Shown here piece after piece: positions 17,160 to 26,665 of a stretch of DNA of 57,858 nucleotides; positions within the stretch are counted from its first letter, which is position 1, and the number at the start of each line of letters is the position of its first letter. The DNA is taken from the NCBI GenBank assembly GCA_049423065.1, contig JBMSQB010000016.1, positions 1-57,858 of the forward strand, given 5' to 3'. Position numbers and translations under genes: made by a program. This stretch comes from SYIM01 sp041182885 (GTDB lineage: Bacteria > Pseudomonadota > Gammaproteobacteria > Burkholderiales > Burkholderiaceae_E). The notes below the pieces were generated by a model. That model did not search any database. It saw nothing but the letters and a program-made list of their open reading frames with translations, and was not told where the DNA came from.

Positions 17160-18152
17160 TCAGTCTGCCTTCAGTCCGGTTGCCTTCACGACCCGAGTGT
17201 AGCGCTCGAGCGTCTGGCCGAGGAGTGCCTGTGCGCGGGCGCCATCCTCGAGCCCCGGTGTCAGATCGAGCGATGTCATCCGCTCGCGCAGCGCCGGATC
17301 GGCCATTGCGCTGGCAAGCGCTGCCGACAGCGCGGCGGCGACCGAAGCCGGCGTACGGGCCGGCAGTGCCACCAGATAAAGCGATTCCTGCGCCAGCGCC
17401 GGGTAACCGAGCTCGCCGACGGTGGGCAGGTCGGGCAGCAGCGGCGAGCGACGGCTGGCGGCGGTCGCCAGAGGCTGCAGCTTCCCGGCACGGATGTGGG
17501 GAATCAATCCGGGTGTGCTGATGATGGCCGCGTCGACCTCGCCGGCGACCAGTGCGGTGACGGCGGGGGCATTGCCGCGGTAGTGGACTGGCGTGGCCTG
17601 TACCGATGCAGCATCGGCCAGTACGGCGGCCGCCAGGTGCCCGGGACTGCCCGGGCCTGCTGTCGAAAAATTGAGTGGCCGGCTGCGTCCGCGTGCAATG
17701 AGTTCGGCCAGCGTGCGGACACCGGTTGAGGGGTGCGCCGCCACGGTGAGACCGCTGGTGCCCAGCATTGCGACCCAGATCAGGTCCTCAATCCGTACGC
17801 CGGCCTGGGGCCGCATGGCGCGTGCGATCGTGAACGGTGCATCGATGCTCATCAGCACGGTGTAACCGTCAGGCTGGGCGCGTGCGACGCTGGCAGCACC
17901 GATCTCGCCTGCTGCGCCGGTGACGTTTTCAACCGCGAAGGGCTGACCGAGCAGGTTGGTGAGCAGACCGGCCACCTGCCGGGCCAGGATGTCCAGAGGG
18001 CCTCCAGCTGGAAAATTCACCACCATGCGGACCGGTCGTGTTGGCCAGGTCTGGGTTTGCGCCAGCGCGGGCAAGGACAACAGGGCCGCCGACGACGCGG
18101 CGAGACCGGCAAGGGCCCGGCGACGGGTGGAAACCGGTGATGGGGGTTTCAT
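17160..18152 (-). CDS. Bug/TctC-family periplasmic solute receptor with Tat-like signal
   Basis: The 330-residue receptor starts at the ATG at 18152 with a signal containing STRRRALAGLAASSAALL and cleavage near LPALAQ. Mature sequence begins with WPTRPVRMVVNFPAGGPLD and PFAVENVTGAAGEIG, a somewhat divergent version of the family motifs, with Thr in place of the usual Arg-Pro after the VEN triplet. A longer reading from 18197 would add 15 polar residues ahead of the signal and is less likely. It is the first gene of the Bug-Bug-decarboxylase-like group and is divergent from pepN. Confidence 0.88.
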   Translation of the reverse strand: MKPPSPVSTRRRALAGLAASSAALLSLPALAQTQTWPTRPVRMVVNFPAGGPLDILARQVAGLLTNLLGQPFAVENVTGAAGEIGAASVARAQPDGYTVLMSIDAPFTIARAMRPQAGVRIEDLIWVAMLGTSGLTVAAHPSTGVRTLAELIARGRSRPLNFSTAGPGSPGHLAAAVLADAASVQATPVHYRGNAPAVTALVAGEVDAAIISTPGLIPHIRAGKLQPLATAASRRSPLLPDLPTVGELGYPALAQESLYLVALPARTPASVAAALSAALASAMADPALRERMTSLDLTPGLEDGARAQALLGQTLERYTRVVKATGLKAD

Positions 18153-18315
18153 GAAGTACGACCTCCTGGTTGGCTGCTCCCGTGCACGCCAGCGCAAGAC
18201 AACCAGAGCGCGGCGAGACAGTGCAGGCGCTGAATCTTGACCCCGGGACGCGAAGGTGTCCAGTGATGACCCGTTTGTCGAGAGCCTAGAATGATCCGGT
18301 CAAAGGAGCTTTTGC

Positions 18316-21066
18316 ATGCGTACCGATCAGGGCGTGACGATTCATCGGGCCGATTACCGGGCACCCGCCTATGCCATTGATGCGGTCGAGCTCAGTGTCG
18401 ACCTCGATCCCAAGGTCACCACGGTGCGCTCGCGCCTCACCGTGCGCCGCGCGGCAGGCGTGGGCTCCGCCGAGCCGCTGAAACTCGATGGCGAGGCGTT
18501 GGAGCTCATCGAGGTGGCAATTGATGGTCATCTGCTCGGACCGGAGGCCTTCACGCACGCCGATGATCAACTGGTGATAGCGGGTGTGCCCGAGCAGTTT
18601 GTGCTCGACATCACGACGCGCTGTTCGCCCGAGGCCAATACCGCCCTGAGCGGTCTCTACGTGTCGAACGAAAACTTCTACACCCAGTGCGAGGCACAGG
18701 GCTTTCGGCGGATCACGTTCTTTGCCGACCGCCCCGATGTCATGGCGCGCTATCGTGTGACGCTTCGCGCAGAGCGCGCGCGCTGGCCGGTGCTGCTCTC
18801 CAACGGCAATCTCGTTGCCCAGGGCGACTGCGATGGCGCGCACGCCGAGTCCGGCCCCGTGCGGGCCGGCTGGCACTGGTGCACCTGGGAGGATCCATTT
18901 CCCAAGCCCAGCTATCTCTTTGCGCTGGTGGCGGGACGTCTGGTGGTCACCGAGTCCACCTTCATGAGGAGATCGGGCCGGCCTGCGCTCCTGCAGGTCT
19001 GGGTCGAGCCCGGCAACGAGCACAAGACCGAGCATGCGATGCGTTCGCTCGAGCGCTCGATCCGCTGGGATGAATCGCGTTATGGGCTGGAGCTCGATCT
19101 TGACCGCTTCATGATTGTTGCCACGGGCGACTTCAACATGGGCGCCATGGAGAACAAGGGCCTCAACATCTTCAACACCCGCTATGTGTTCGCGCATCCG
19201 CGGCTGGCCACCGACCAGGACTTTGCAGCGGTGGAGTCGGTGGTGGCGCATGAATATTTTCATAACTGGACCGGCAACCGGGTGACTTGCCGCGACTGGT
19301 TTCAGCTCACGCTCAAGGAAGGTCTGACGGTATTTCGCGATCAGGAGTTTTCCGCCGACATGATGGCCGCGCAGTGCGAAAGCCAGTCGGCCGCTGCAAG
19401 CGCCCGCGCGGTCAAGCGTATCAACGACGTGCGGGTGCTTCGCACTTCGCAGTTTCCTGAAGACGCGGGTCCGATGGCGCACCCGATTCGGCCCGACGCT
19501 TACCAGGAGATCAACAATTTCTACACGCTCACCGTGTATGAAAAGGGTGCCGAAGTCATTCGCATGCTGCAGACGCTTGCCGGGAAAGAAGGTTTTCGAA
19601 AGGGCATGGATCTGTACTTCGCCCGTCATGACGGCCAAGCGGTGACCTGCGATGATTTCGTCGCGGCGATCGCCGACGCGAACCAGCTCGACCTCACCCA
19701 GTTTTCCCGCTGGTATGCGCAGGCGGGTACGCCCCGGGTTGCGGTCTCGGTGAGCGTTGACGAAGCGGCGCGGGTTTGCGAGCTGGTCGTGACGCAGCAC
19801 ACACCGGCCACGCCGGGTCAGCCGGTGAAGCTGCCGCTCCCGATTCCTTTTGCAATCGGCCTGCTGTCTGCCGACGGAACCGAACTGCCTGTCATTCCGG
19901 CTGACGAGACCACCCGTTCGCTGGTCCGGTCGATCGAAGCGGGTACCGCGCTCGTCGAGTTGCGTGAGGCCTCGCATCGTCTCCGGTTTGCAGGCATTGG
20001 TCGCCGCCCGGTGTTGTCGCTTGCGCGCGGATTTTCTGCGCCGGTCATCATTGAGCACGACTGGAGCGACGCGGAACTGGATCTTCTTGCTGCTCACGAC
20101 AGCGATCCGTTCAACCGCTGGGAGGCTGCGCAGCAGCGGATGTTGCGGGCGGTTCGCGCGGTCATGAACGGTGCCGATCCGGCGGTGGCCGGTGCTTCGG
20201 TGGCCGCGCTGATCGGGAGCCTTCTTGACGATCAGTCGCTCGACCCCGCCTTCGTCGATGCGCTGATCACCTTCCCATCGGAAACCTTCATTGCCGAGCA
20301 GATCGATCAGGTCGACCCGCAGGCACTTCGGGCGGCGCGGCTTGCGGTGCGTGCAGTGGCTGCGCGGGAACTTGAAGGACGTTGGTCCGCCCTTTATCGC
20401 GCGCTCAATGACGACAATCCCTGGACGGTTGATCTCGCCGCCGCCGGCCGGCGTGCGCTCAAGAACGCGGCACTGGGCTGGTGGGTTGAAGCTGGCGCGG
20501 GCGCTGCGGCTGAGGCGGCCGCGGCCCAGTGCGCGAATGCCGACAACATGACCGACCGGTCGGCGGCGCTTGCCGCGCTGGTCCGAGTGGGCGGGGCGAG
20601 TCGCGACCAGGCACTGGCCGCGTTCGAGCGGGAATTCGCTGATGAGCCCCTGGTGCTCGACAAATGGTTCTCGATGCAGGCAACCGCTGTGCGCTGTCCC
20701 GGCGAGCCGCCGGTGCTCGAGCAAGTCAGGCGGCTGATGAATCACCCCGCGTTTTCGCTTCGCAATCCCAACAAGGTGCGCTCGCTGATCACCGCATTCT
20801 GCACCGGTAATCTGGCCGAGTTTCATCAGACCGATGGCACGGGCTACGCGTTCTGGGCAGACCAGGTGATAGCGCTCGATGCACTCAATCCGCAACTTGC
20901 CGCGAGGCTTGCGCGCGCACTCGACCGCTGGCCGCGCTATGGCCCCGAGCGGGCCTCTGGCATGCGCGAGGCGTTGTCTCGCGTGGCCCGGCATCCGGGG
21001 CTGTCGCCCGATGTCGCAGAAATTGTCGGCAAGGCGCTTGCGGTGGGTTCAGCGCCGCGCGCCTGA
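18316..21066 (+). CDS. pepN: Aminopeptidase N (M1 family)
   Basis: The 916-residue cytoplasmic metallopeptidase removes N-terminal residues from peptides. The exopeptidase motif GAMEN is at residues 276-280 and the zinc site HEYFH at 312-316, with the third ligand Glu in LKEGL about 18 residues further on. A PepN-type C-terminal helical half follows. Length is slightly above the roughly 870 residues usual for proteobacterial PepN. The ATG at 18316 is preceded by AAAGGAG with 7-base spacing, and a TAGAAT hexamer at 18287-18292 may be its -10 box. It is followed after 58 bases by fbp on the same strand. Confidence 0.95.
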   Translation: MRTDQGVTIHRADYRAPAYAIDAVELSVDLDPKVTTVRSRLTVRRAAGVGSAEPLKLDGEALELIEVAIDGHLLGPEAFTHADDQLVIAGVPEQFVLDITTRCSPEANTALSGLYVSNENFYTQCEAQGFRRITFFADRPDVMARYRVTLRAERARWPVLLSNGNLVAQGDCDGAHAESGPVRAGWHWCTWEDPFPKPSYLFALVAGRLVVTESTFMRRSGRPALLQVWVEPGNEHKTEHAMRSLERSIRWDESRYGLELDLDRFMIVATGDFNMGAMENKGLNIFNTRYVFAHPRLATDQDFAAVESVVAHEYFHNWTGNRVTCRDWFQLTLKEGLTVFRDQEFSADMMAAQCESQSAAASARAVKRINDVRVLRTSQFPEDAGPMAHPIRPDAYQEINNFYTLTVYEKGAEVIRMLQTLAGKEGFRKGMDLYFARHDGQAVTCDDFVAAIADANQLDLTQFSRWYAQAGTPRVAVSVSVDEAARVCELVVTQHTPATPGQPVKLPLPIPFAIGLLSADGTELPVIPADETTRSLVRSIEAGTALVELREASHRLRFAGIGRRPVLSLARGFSAPVIIEHDWSDAELDLLAAHDSDPFNRWEAAQQRMLRAVRAVMNGADPAVAGASVAALIGSLLDDQSLDPAFVDALITFPSETFIAEQIDQVDPQALRAARLAVRAVAARELEGRWSALYRALNDDNPWTVDLAAAGRRALKNAALGWWVEAGAGAAAEAAAAQCANADNMTDRSAALAALVRVGGASRDQALAAFEREFADEPLVLDKWFSMQATAVRCPGEPPVLEQVRRLMNHPAFSLRNPNKVRSLITAFCTGNLAEFHQTDGTGYAFWADQVIALDALNPQLAARLARALDRWPRYGPERASGMREALSRVARHPGLSPDVAEIVGKALAVGSAPRA

Positions 21067-21124
21067 AGGCCTCCGGTCTCGATACAATCCGCGCCAGATC
21101 GGTCTGCCCCCTTACGGAGTTGCG

Positions 21125-22135
21125 ATGGAGCGTGTCACCCTCAGCCAGTATCTGATTCAGTGCGATCGACAGACGTCGCTCGCCCCCGAGGTGCTTCGCC
21201 GCGTCCTCGAAACCTGTGCGCAGGCCTGTGCCGGCATTGCCGCCAGCATCGCGCGCGGGGCGCTGGGCGATGTGCTCGGCTCCGCGGGCAGCGCCAACGT
21301 GCAGGGCGAGACGCAGCAAAAGCTGGATGTCATCGCCAACGACCGGATGCTGTCGGCCAACGCATGGGGGGGCGCGCTGGCCGCCATGGCTTCGGAAGAA
21401 ATGGATGATCCCTGGCCCATTCCGGATGGTGAGCCGCGCGGCCCCTATCTGTTGCTGTTTGATCCCCTGGACGGTTCATCGAACATCGATGTGAATGTAT
21501 CGATCGGCACCATTTTTTCGGTACTGCCTGCGCCCGACTCGGCGCAGGCGGGCGTGGTCAATGCCGAAGCCTTTCTGCAGCCAGGTCGCCGGCAGGTGGC
21601 TGCAGGCTATGTCGTGTACGGCCCCTCTACAGTCATGGTGCTGACGGTGGGCAACGGTGTGGCGTCGTTTACGCTGGACCGCGAATCCGGCACCTGGTGG
21701 CTGGTGCGCGATCGCATCCAGGTGCCGGCGCAAACGCGGGAGTTCGCGATCAACGCGTCCAACGCGCGGCACTGGGAGGCGCCGGTGAAACGCTACATCG
21801 ATGAACTGCTGGCGGGTCGTGAGGGCGCGCGCGCGCAGGACTTCAACATGCGCTGGATCGCGTCCATGGTGGCCGACGTACACCGCATCATGACGCGGGG
21901 CGGCATTTTCATGTACCCGCGCGATCGGCGCGAACCCGACAAGCCGGGAAAGCTCCGGCTCATGTATGAAGCCAATCCCATGGCGTTCCTCATCGAGCAG
22001 GCGGGTGGGGCGGCCACCAATGGACATCAGCCCATCCTTGACATCGTGCCGACGAAACTCCATGAGCGGGTGTCGGTGATTCTGGGCTCACGCGAGGAGG
22101 TCGAGCGCGTCACCCGTTATCACCAGGGTGCCTGA
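21125..22135 (+). CDS. fbp: Fructose-1,6-bisphosphatase, class 1
   Basis: The 336-residue enzyme hydrolyses fructose 1,6-bisphosphate to fructose 6-phosphate in gluconeogenesis and pentose regeneration. The metal-binding signature DPLDGSSNID begins at Asp113 (Asp113 and Asp116 are metal ligands), and GGIFMYPRD and KLRLMYEANPM later form the substrate site. The start at the ATG at 21125 gives the normal class 1 N-terminus; the frame is open upstream into pepN. A TACAAT hexamer lies in the 58-base gap after pepN, so fbp may have its own promoter. There are no Calvin cycle genes nearby, so a gluconeogenic role is most likely. Confidence 0.96.
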   Translation: MERVTLSQYLIQCDRQTSLAPEVLRRVLETCAQACAGIAASIARGALGDVLGSAGSANVQGETQQKLDVIANDRMLSANAWGGALAAMASEEMDDPWPIPDGEPRGPYLLLFDPLDGSSNIDVNVSIGTIFSVLPAPDSAQAGVVNAEAFLQPGRRQVAAGYVVYGPSTVMVLTVGNGVASFTLDRESGTWWLVRDRIQVPAQTREFAINASNARHWEAPVKRYIDELLAGREGARAQDFNMRWIASMVADVHRIMTRGGIFMYPRDRREPDKPGKLRLMYEANPMAFLIEQAGGAATNGHQPILDIVPTKLHERVSVILGSREEVERVTRYHQGA

Positions 22136-22222
22136 CCCGGCGCGGCGGGCCGGGGCTTCCCACCGGTTGATCAGGGGTCGGAATTGAGGTCATGATGACA
22201 GCGCTGATGGACGCCTCGACCG

Positions 22223-23146
22223 CTAGATTTCCATCAGCTCGCGCACGTGCCGCTCCACCGATCTGGCGAGCGCTCCGATCGCATAGCCGCCTTCCAGCAT
22301 CGACACAATGCGTCCTTTCGCGTGACGGCTCGCCACCGTCACCAGTTCGCGCGTGACCCACGCATAGTCATCATCTCGCCAGCGCAGCTGGCTGATGTCG
22401 TCTTCAACGTGGGCGTCGAACCCTGCAGAGATGAACAGCATCTGCGGCTGGAAATCGTTCAGTGCCGGGAGCCAACGCTCGAGCACCGCTGCGCGCAGCG
22501 CCGATCCATCGCTGTAAGGCGGGAGCGCCACGTTCACCAGATTGTCGGCGCTGGGCACTTCGCCGCTGTAGGGGTAGAGCGGTGACTGGAAGGTGGACAG
22601 CATCAGGATGCGATCGTCGCCCGCGACGATGTCTTCGCTGCCGTTGCCGTGATGCACATCGAAATCGATCAGTGCAACGCGTGCGACCGCGAGCGCATCG
22701 AGTGCATGCCGCATGCCGACCACGATGTTGTTGAAAAAGCAGAAGCCCATGGCGGCTGATCGGGTGGCATGGTGACCGGGCGGGCGCACATTGCAGAACA
22801 CGCGCGTGGCGCTGCCCGAATGCAACAGTTCGGTGGCGAGCACGGCCGCACCCGCGGCGCGCCGTGCCGCGTTCCAGGTGTGCGGATTCATGCTGGTGTC
22901 GGGATCGATGGCGGCATAACCCCGCAGCGGGGCGAGCGCCTGCACCTCGAGCACGTGCGCGTGGGTGTGGGCGCGGTCGAGTTGCTCGAAGGTGGCGGCC
23001 GGCGCTTCATGGGTCGCCGCGAAATCGAGCAGGCCGGATGCACGCAGCCGGTCGTGAATCGCCGTGACCCGATCCGGGCACTCCGGGTGGTGCGGCCCCA
23101 TCTCGTGGCGGACGCAGTCAGGATGCGTGATGTAGGCGAATTTCAT
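22223..23146 (-). CDS. Histone deacetylase-superfamily amidohydrolase (acetylpolyamine amidohydrolase / AcuC type)
   Basis: The 307-residue protein shows the arginase/deacetylase fold signatures: N-terminal HPDCVRHEMGPHHPECPDR, RPPGHHA with the catalytic His pair, DFDVHHGNGSEDI with zinc ligands Asp and His, and SAGFDAH with the third zinc ligand region. Bacterial members deacetylate acetylpolyamines, acetyl-lysine or related amides in the cytoplasm; the real substrate is not evident. It is convergent with fbp and divergent from sthA, so probably monocistronic. Confidence 0.9.
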   Translation of the reverse strand: MKFAYITHPDCVRHEMGPHHPECPDRVTAIHDRLRASGLLDFAATHEAPAATFEQLDRAHTHAHVLEVQALAPLRGYAAIDPDTSMNPHTWNAARRAAGAAVLATELLHSGSATRVFCNVRPPGHHATRSAAMGFCFFNNIVVGMRHALDALAVARVALIDFDVHHGNGSEDIVAGDDRILMLSTFQSPLYPYSGEVPSADNLVNVALPPYSDGSALRAAVLERWLPALNDFQPQMLFISAGFDAHVEDDISQLRWRDDDYAWVTRELVTVASRHAKGRIVSMLEGGYAIGALARSVERHVRELMEI

Positions 23147-23258
23147 GGCGGTTTTGGCAGGCAGCGGCCGGGCTCGCAGAGATGGGCAGTTTACAAGCGC
23201 GAAACCGCGTGCCTATGATCCGCCGCTGGCAGACCTTGACACGAGGCGGGGGAACGAC

Positions 23259-24716
23259 ATGGCGGCAGCATCGGCTGGACGAGCAGGGCGTGGCGGGCAG
23301 GGCGCAGATTCTCCGTTCGATTATCAGATGGTCGTGATCGGTTCCGGTCCGTCCGGTCAGCGGGCTGCGATTCAGGCTGCCAAGCTCGGCAAGCGGGTGG
23401 CGGTGATCGAGCGGGCGCGCACAGTGGGCGGCGTTTGCGTGAACACTGGCACCATCCCGTCGAAGACCTTTCGCGAGGCGGTGCTGCATCTGTCCGGCTA
23501 TCGCGAGCGCGGCATCTACGGTGCTTCCTATCGGGTGAAGCAGGACATTGCGATTGATGATCTGCTCTACCGGGTCCAGCAGGTGGTGCGCTCCGAGATC
23601 GACGTGATCCGCAACCAGATGACGCGCAACCGCGTGGAACTGATCGAGTCCACCGCGAGTTTCATTGACGCGCACACGCTTGAACTGTCCTCGGCCAGTG
23701 GCCACGGGCGGCGCCAGATCACCACCGAGCGGGTGGTGATCGCCTGCGGCACCGAGGCCTCGCGCGATCCGCATATTCCATTTGATGGCCAGCGCGTCTT
23801 CACCAGTGACGATGTGCTGGGGCTTGAGTTTCTGCCGCGCTCGATCATTGTGGTGGGCGCGGGCGTGGTGGGCGTCGAATACGCAACCATGTTTGCCGCG
23901 CTGGGGGTTCGGGTCACCATCGTTGACAAGCGCCCGGTGCTGCTGCCCTTTCTCGACCATGAGATTTCTGCCGCACTCACCTATGTGGCGCAACAGAGCA
24001 ACGTCACCATGCGCCTGGGCGAGGAAGTGGCCGAAATTCATTTGCTCGAGGGGGTCAGCAAACCGGTCGAGGTGAGGTTGCAAAGCGGCAAGGTGCTGCA
24101 CGCGGAAGCGGCCCTCTACTCGATCGGGCGAAGCGGTGCCACCACCCGGCTTGCGCTCGACCGTGCCGCAGTGGAGGTGGATTCGCGCTGCCGCATTCCG
24201 GTCAATGAGCACTTTCAGAGCAATGTTCCCCACATCTACGCGGTGGGTGATGTGATCGGCTTTCCGTCACTCGCCTCGACCTCCTATGAACAGGGGCGCG
24301 CCGCGGCGCGGCATGCGTTCGGCCTGCGCGAGGAGCACGAGGGCGGCATCGGGCTCTTCCCCTACGGTATCTACACCGTTCCCGAGATCTCAACCATCGG
24401 CAAGAACGAGGATGAACTCACCGCCGCCGGCATTCCCTACGAAATCGGCAAGGCACACTACCGGGAGATTTCCCGCGGCCAGATCATTGGCGACCGGACC
24501 GGGATGCTGAAGATTCTGTTCAGCCCGGATGACCGGAAGCTGCTGGGCGTTCACATCATGGGCGAGGGCGCGAGCGAACTGATCCATATCGGCCAGACGC
24601 TGATGGCGCACAACGGCACCATCGATTATCTGGCCGATGCGGTCTTCAATTTCCCGACGCTTGCCGAGTGCTACAAAACGGCCGCGCTCGACGGCCTGAA
24701 CCGTCTGAGCGTCTGA
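23259..24716 (+). CDS. sthA: Soluble (Si-specific) NAD(P)+ transhydrogenase
   Basis: The 485-residue flavoprotein belongs to the pyridine nucleotide-disulfide oxidoreductase fold: FAD-binding GSGPSGQRAAIQAA, NAD-binding GAGVVGVEYATMFAALG, and the C-terminal dimerisation domain. In the position of the usual redox-active Cys pair it reads GGVCVNTGTIPSK, so the second Cys is Thr. This rules out a disulfide reductase and is typical of SthA, which moves hydride between NADPH and NAD. The start is the ATG at 23259, after GGCGGGGGAACG. The N-terminus has about 20 extra polar residues before the FAD fold compared with the usual enzyme. Confidence 0.9.
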   Translation: MAAASAGRAGRGGQGADSPFDYQMVVIGSGPSGQRAAIQAAKLGKRVAVIERARTVGGVCVNTGTIPSKTFREAVLHLSGYRERGIYGASYRVKQDIAIDDLLYRVQQVVRSEIDVIRNQMTRNRVELIESTASFIDAHTLELSSASGHGRRQITTERVVIACGTEASRDPHIPFDGQRVFTSDDVLGLEFLPRSIIVVGAGVVGVEYATMFAALGVRVTIVDKRPVLLPFLDHEISAALTYVAQQSNVTMRLGEEVAEIHLLEGVSKPVEVRLQSGKVLHAEAALYSIGRSGATTRLALDRAAVEVDSRCRIPVNEHFQSNVPHIYAVGDVIGFPSLASTSYEQGRAAARHAFGLREEHEGGIGLFPYGIYTVPEISTIGKNEDELTAAGIPYEIGKAHYREISRGQIIGDRTGMLKILFSPDDRKLLGVHIMGEGASELIHIGQTLMAHNGTIDYLADAVFNFPTLAECYKTAALDGLNRLSV

Positions 24717-24832
24717 GCATTGCGGCCGCTGCGATGCGGTCCCGCCGCAAACCGCGAGCGCGTGACCGCCCGCAAGCGGAAAAGCGGCGAGCAACGGTTG
24801 GGGTAGCCTCGCGCCCGTGAGTGATTGGCGAG

Positions 24833-26665
24833 TCAGCGACCCGACAAGCGCAGCGTCCAGCTCTGCCAGGTGCCGATGTCGCCGACCACCGCATCGGCCA
24901 CCCGGAGGGTCCAGTTCCCCTGACCCGATTCGCCCCGCGGTGACTCGCCCAGGTGACGATTGGCGAGAAAGCGCCAACCAGCGTAAGCCCCGCAGCGGTC
25001 CGGCCCGCCGGATGCCCCGCCTTTGCCAACGCCCCCGCAGACGCGCGAGTCGGCCAGCCGGCTCACCCGCCCGTCCGGGCTGACGAGTTCGATCTGCAGA
25101 TCGGCGGCGTACGGATGGGTGGCTGAAAACAGGACTTCAACCCACTCGATGCGGTCCGGGCAGTCGGCATCCGCCGGGTCGCTGCCATCAAAGCGCAGCG
25201 TATCGGACTGCCAGAAGAGGGTGTTGCCGGGGTCCGCCAGGGTGATGCCCGGCGAGCGGGTTTTTTCGCAGGATCTGGGGGTGGCGCCCGGTCCCACCGC
25301 TGCGCCGACCGCAGGCTGGAACGCGAGCGCCCGCTCGACCGCGGCGGCCGCATCGACCACGCCGAAGCCGAAGCGTCGGCTGAAACGCTTCCGGACCGGC
25401 TGTCCCCCCACCGGTTGTACCGGCCATCGGTCGATGGCGGTGGCTGCCCATGAGGGGTCATCCGGCTGGTTTTCGCGAGCGGTCTCGGCGAGGATCAGCC
25501 GGATGTCTCGCCAGCTGAGCGTGGGTCTGGCCTCCAGCATCAACGCAATGACCCCCGACACCATGGGTGCGGCCGCCGACGCGCCGCCAAAGTCGGTGCG
25601 GGTGCCGTTGCCCGGAGCCAGCGTGGTGATGCCCTGGTCGCCGTCGCCCGAGAGCCCGCAGACCAGCAGATTTTCGCCTTCCTCGCCCCAAAGCGGCAGA
25701 CGCCCCCGCCGGTCGACCGCACAGGCCGTGAAAGTGCCCGGCAGGTTCAGATGCCCGTCAAAACCCGTCATGTCGCGGTATCGGCAGCGCGTGGAGTCCA
25801 GGGGATCCGCGTCGGCGCGCCCGTTGACCGTCTGGCAGCCACCGTTTCCCGAGGCAAATACATAGACCGAGCCAAGTCCGCCGCGGCCCAGGCGCAGGCC
25901 CTGGGCGATGGCCGCTGCCACGGTAGGGTCGGCGGGGTGCAGCGCGCCGTCATCATCGGATCCCCAGCTGAGGTTGTAGACCTGGCTGGCCGAGTCCCGG
26001 CCGAGCGCGTTGGCGATGCGTTGCACAGTGAGGTCGGCGCGCACTCCGGCCTCGATGGCGTTGTAGGCAACCACACTTGCCTGGGGCGCCACGCCCGCGC
26101 CAGCCAGGCCGTTGCTGCGCGCAGCCGCAAGGATGCCCGCGACCGCCGTGCCATGCGCCTCCTGGGCCGTACACGGGAGCGGAGCGGTGGCGCTCCCCAG
26201 CCGGTAGTCGAATGAGCCGCCTGTGACAGCGTTGGGTGACAGATCGCCGTGCAGCGTTTCAACCGGCCCGTCGATCACCGCCACGCGAACGCCGCGCCCC
26301 TGCGCCTTGGCCCAGGCAAGGGTTGCACCCAGCCCCAGCGTGCCGGCGAGCGGGTCGGCCGGTTGGAGATGCCACTGCGCGGCGAGAAGCGGATCGACGG
26401 CACCGGCCTGCGTCGGCGTGCTTGCGCTTGGGTAAAGGAGGCTGCAGCCGGCGATGACCGGCAGGGGGGCGGGTGGGGCGGGCACCGGGGGCGCAGTGCT
26501 GCCGCCACCGCCGCCACCGCCACAGCCCGTGGCGGCGAGCGCAAGCCCGATTGTCAGCGCAACGAGGCGGCTCCGGCGGGAGACTTGCGATTGCAGCGGG
26601 TGCGCCTCAGGGGTAATGTTGCGGCGCGTCAAACGGGTTTTCCGGGAGTCAGCCATGCGCCGCAT
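24833..26665 (-). CDS. S8 subtilisin-like protease lipoprotein with proprotein-convertase P domain
   Basis: The protein has up to 610 residues. A lipoprotein signal ends at Cys48 (AATGC), followed by a glycine run and a proline-rich linker. The S8 domain has Asp132 (VIDGP), His171 (HGTAVAG) and Ser363 (GASAAAP), with GASGN-type oxyanion sequence ASGNGG before it. Residues from about 490 to the end form a P/Homo-B beta domain, as in secreted calcium-dependent proteases. The start is uncertain: Met1 (26665) and Met4 (26656) both lie inside or against the divergent pyc start, and a TTG at 26632 would avoid the overlap. It is probably anchored in the outer membrane or displayed outside. Confidence 0.87.
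   Translation of the reverse strand: MRRMADSRKTRLTRRNITPEAHPLQSQVSRRSRLVALTIGLALAATGCGGGGGGGSTAPPVPAPPAPLPVIAGCSLLYPSASTPTQAGAVDPLLAAQWHLQPADPLAGTLGLGATLAWAKAQGRGVRVAVIDGPVETLHGDLSPNAVTGGSFDYRLGSATAPLPCTAQEAHGTAVAGILAAARSNGLAGAGVAPQASVVAYNAIEAGVRADLTVQRIANALGRDSASQVYNLSWGSDDDGALHPADPTVAAAIAQGLRLGRGGLGSVYVFASGNGGCQTVNGRADADPLDSTRCRYRDMTGFDGHLNLPGTFTACAVDRRGRLPLWGEEGENLLVCGLSGDGDQGITTLAPGNGTRTDFGGASAAAPMVSGVIALMLEARPTLSWRDIRLILAETARENQPDDPSWAATAIDRWPVQPVGGQPVRKRFSRRFGFGVVDAAAAVERALAFQPAVGAAVGPGATPRSCEKTRSPGITLADPGNTLFWQSDTLRFDGSDPADADCPDRIEWVEVLFSATHPYAADLQIELVSPDGRVSRLADSRVCGGVGKGGASGGPDRCGAYAGWRFLANRHLGESPRGESGQGNWTLRVADAVVGDIGTWQSWTLRLSGR

Noticed and set aside
18286..20994. 902-codon open frame opposite pepN
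   Set aside because: It mirrors the pepN coding strand exactly, has His/Arg-rich low-information sequence and no family motif. Long antisense frames are common in GC-rich genes.
23259..24716. sthA as dihydrolipoamide dehydrogenase or mercuric/glutathione reductase
   Set aside because: The second redox Cys is Thr (GTIPSK), so no disulfide can form; this fits the soluble transhydrogenase.
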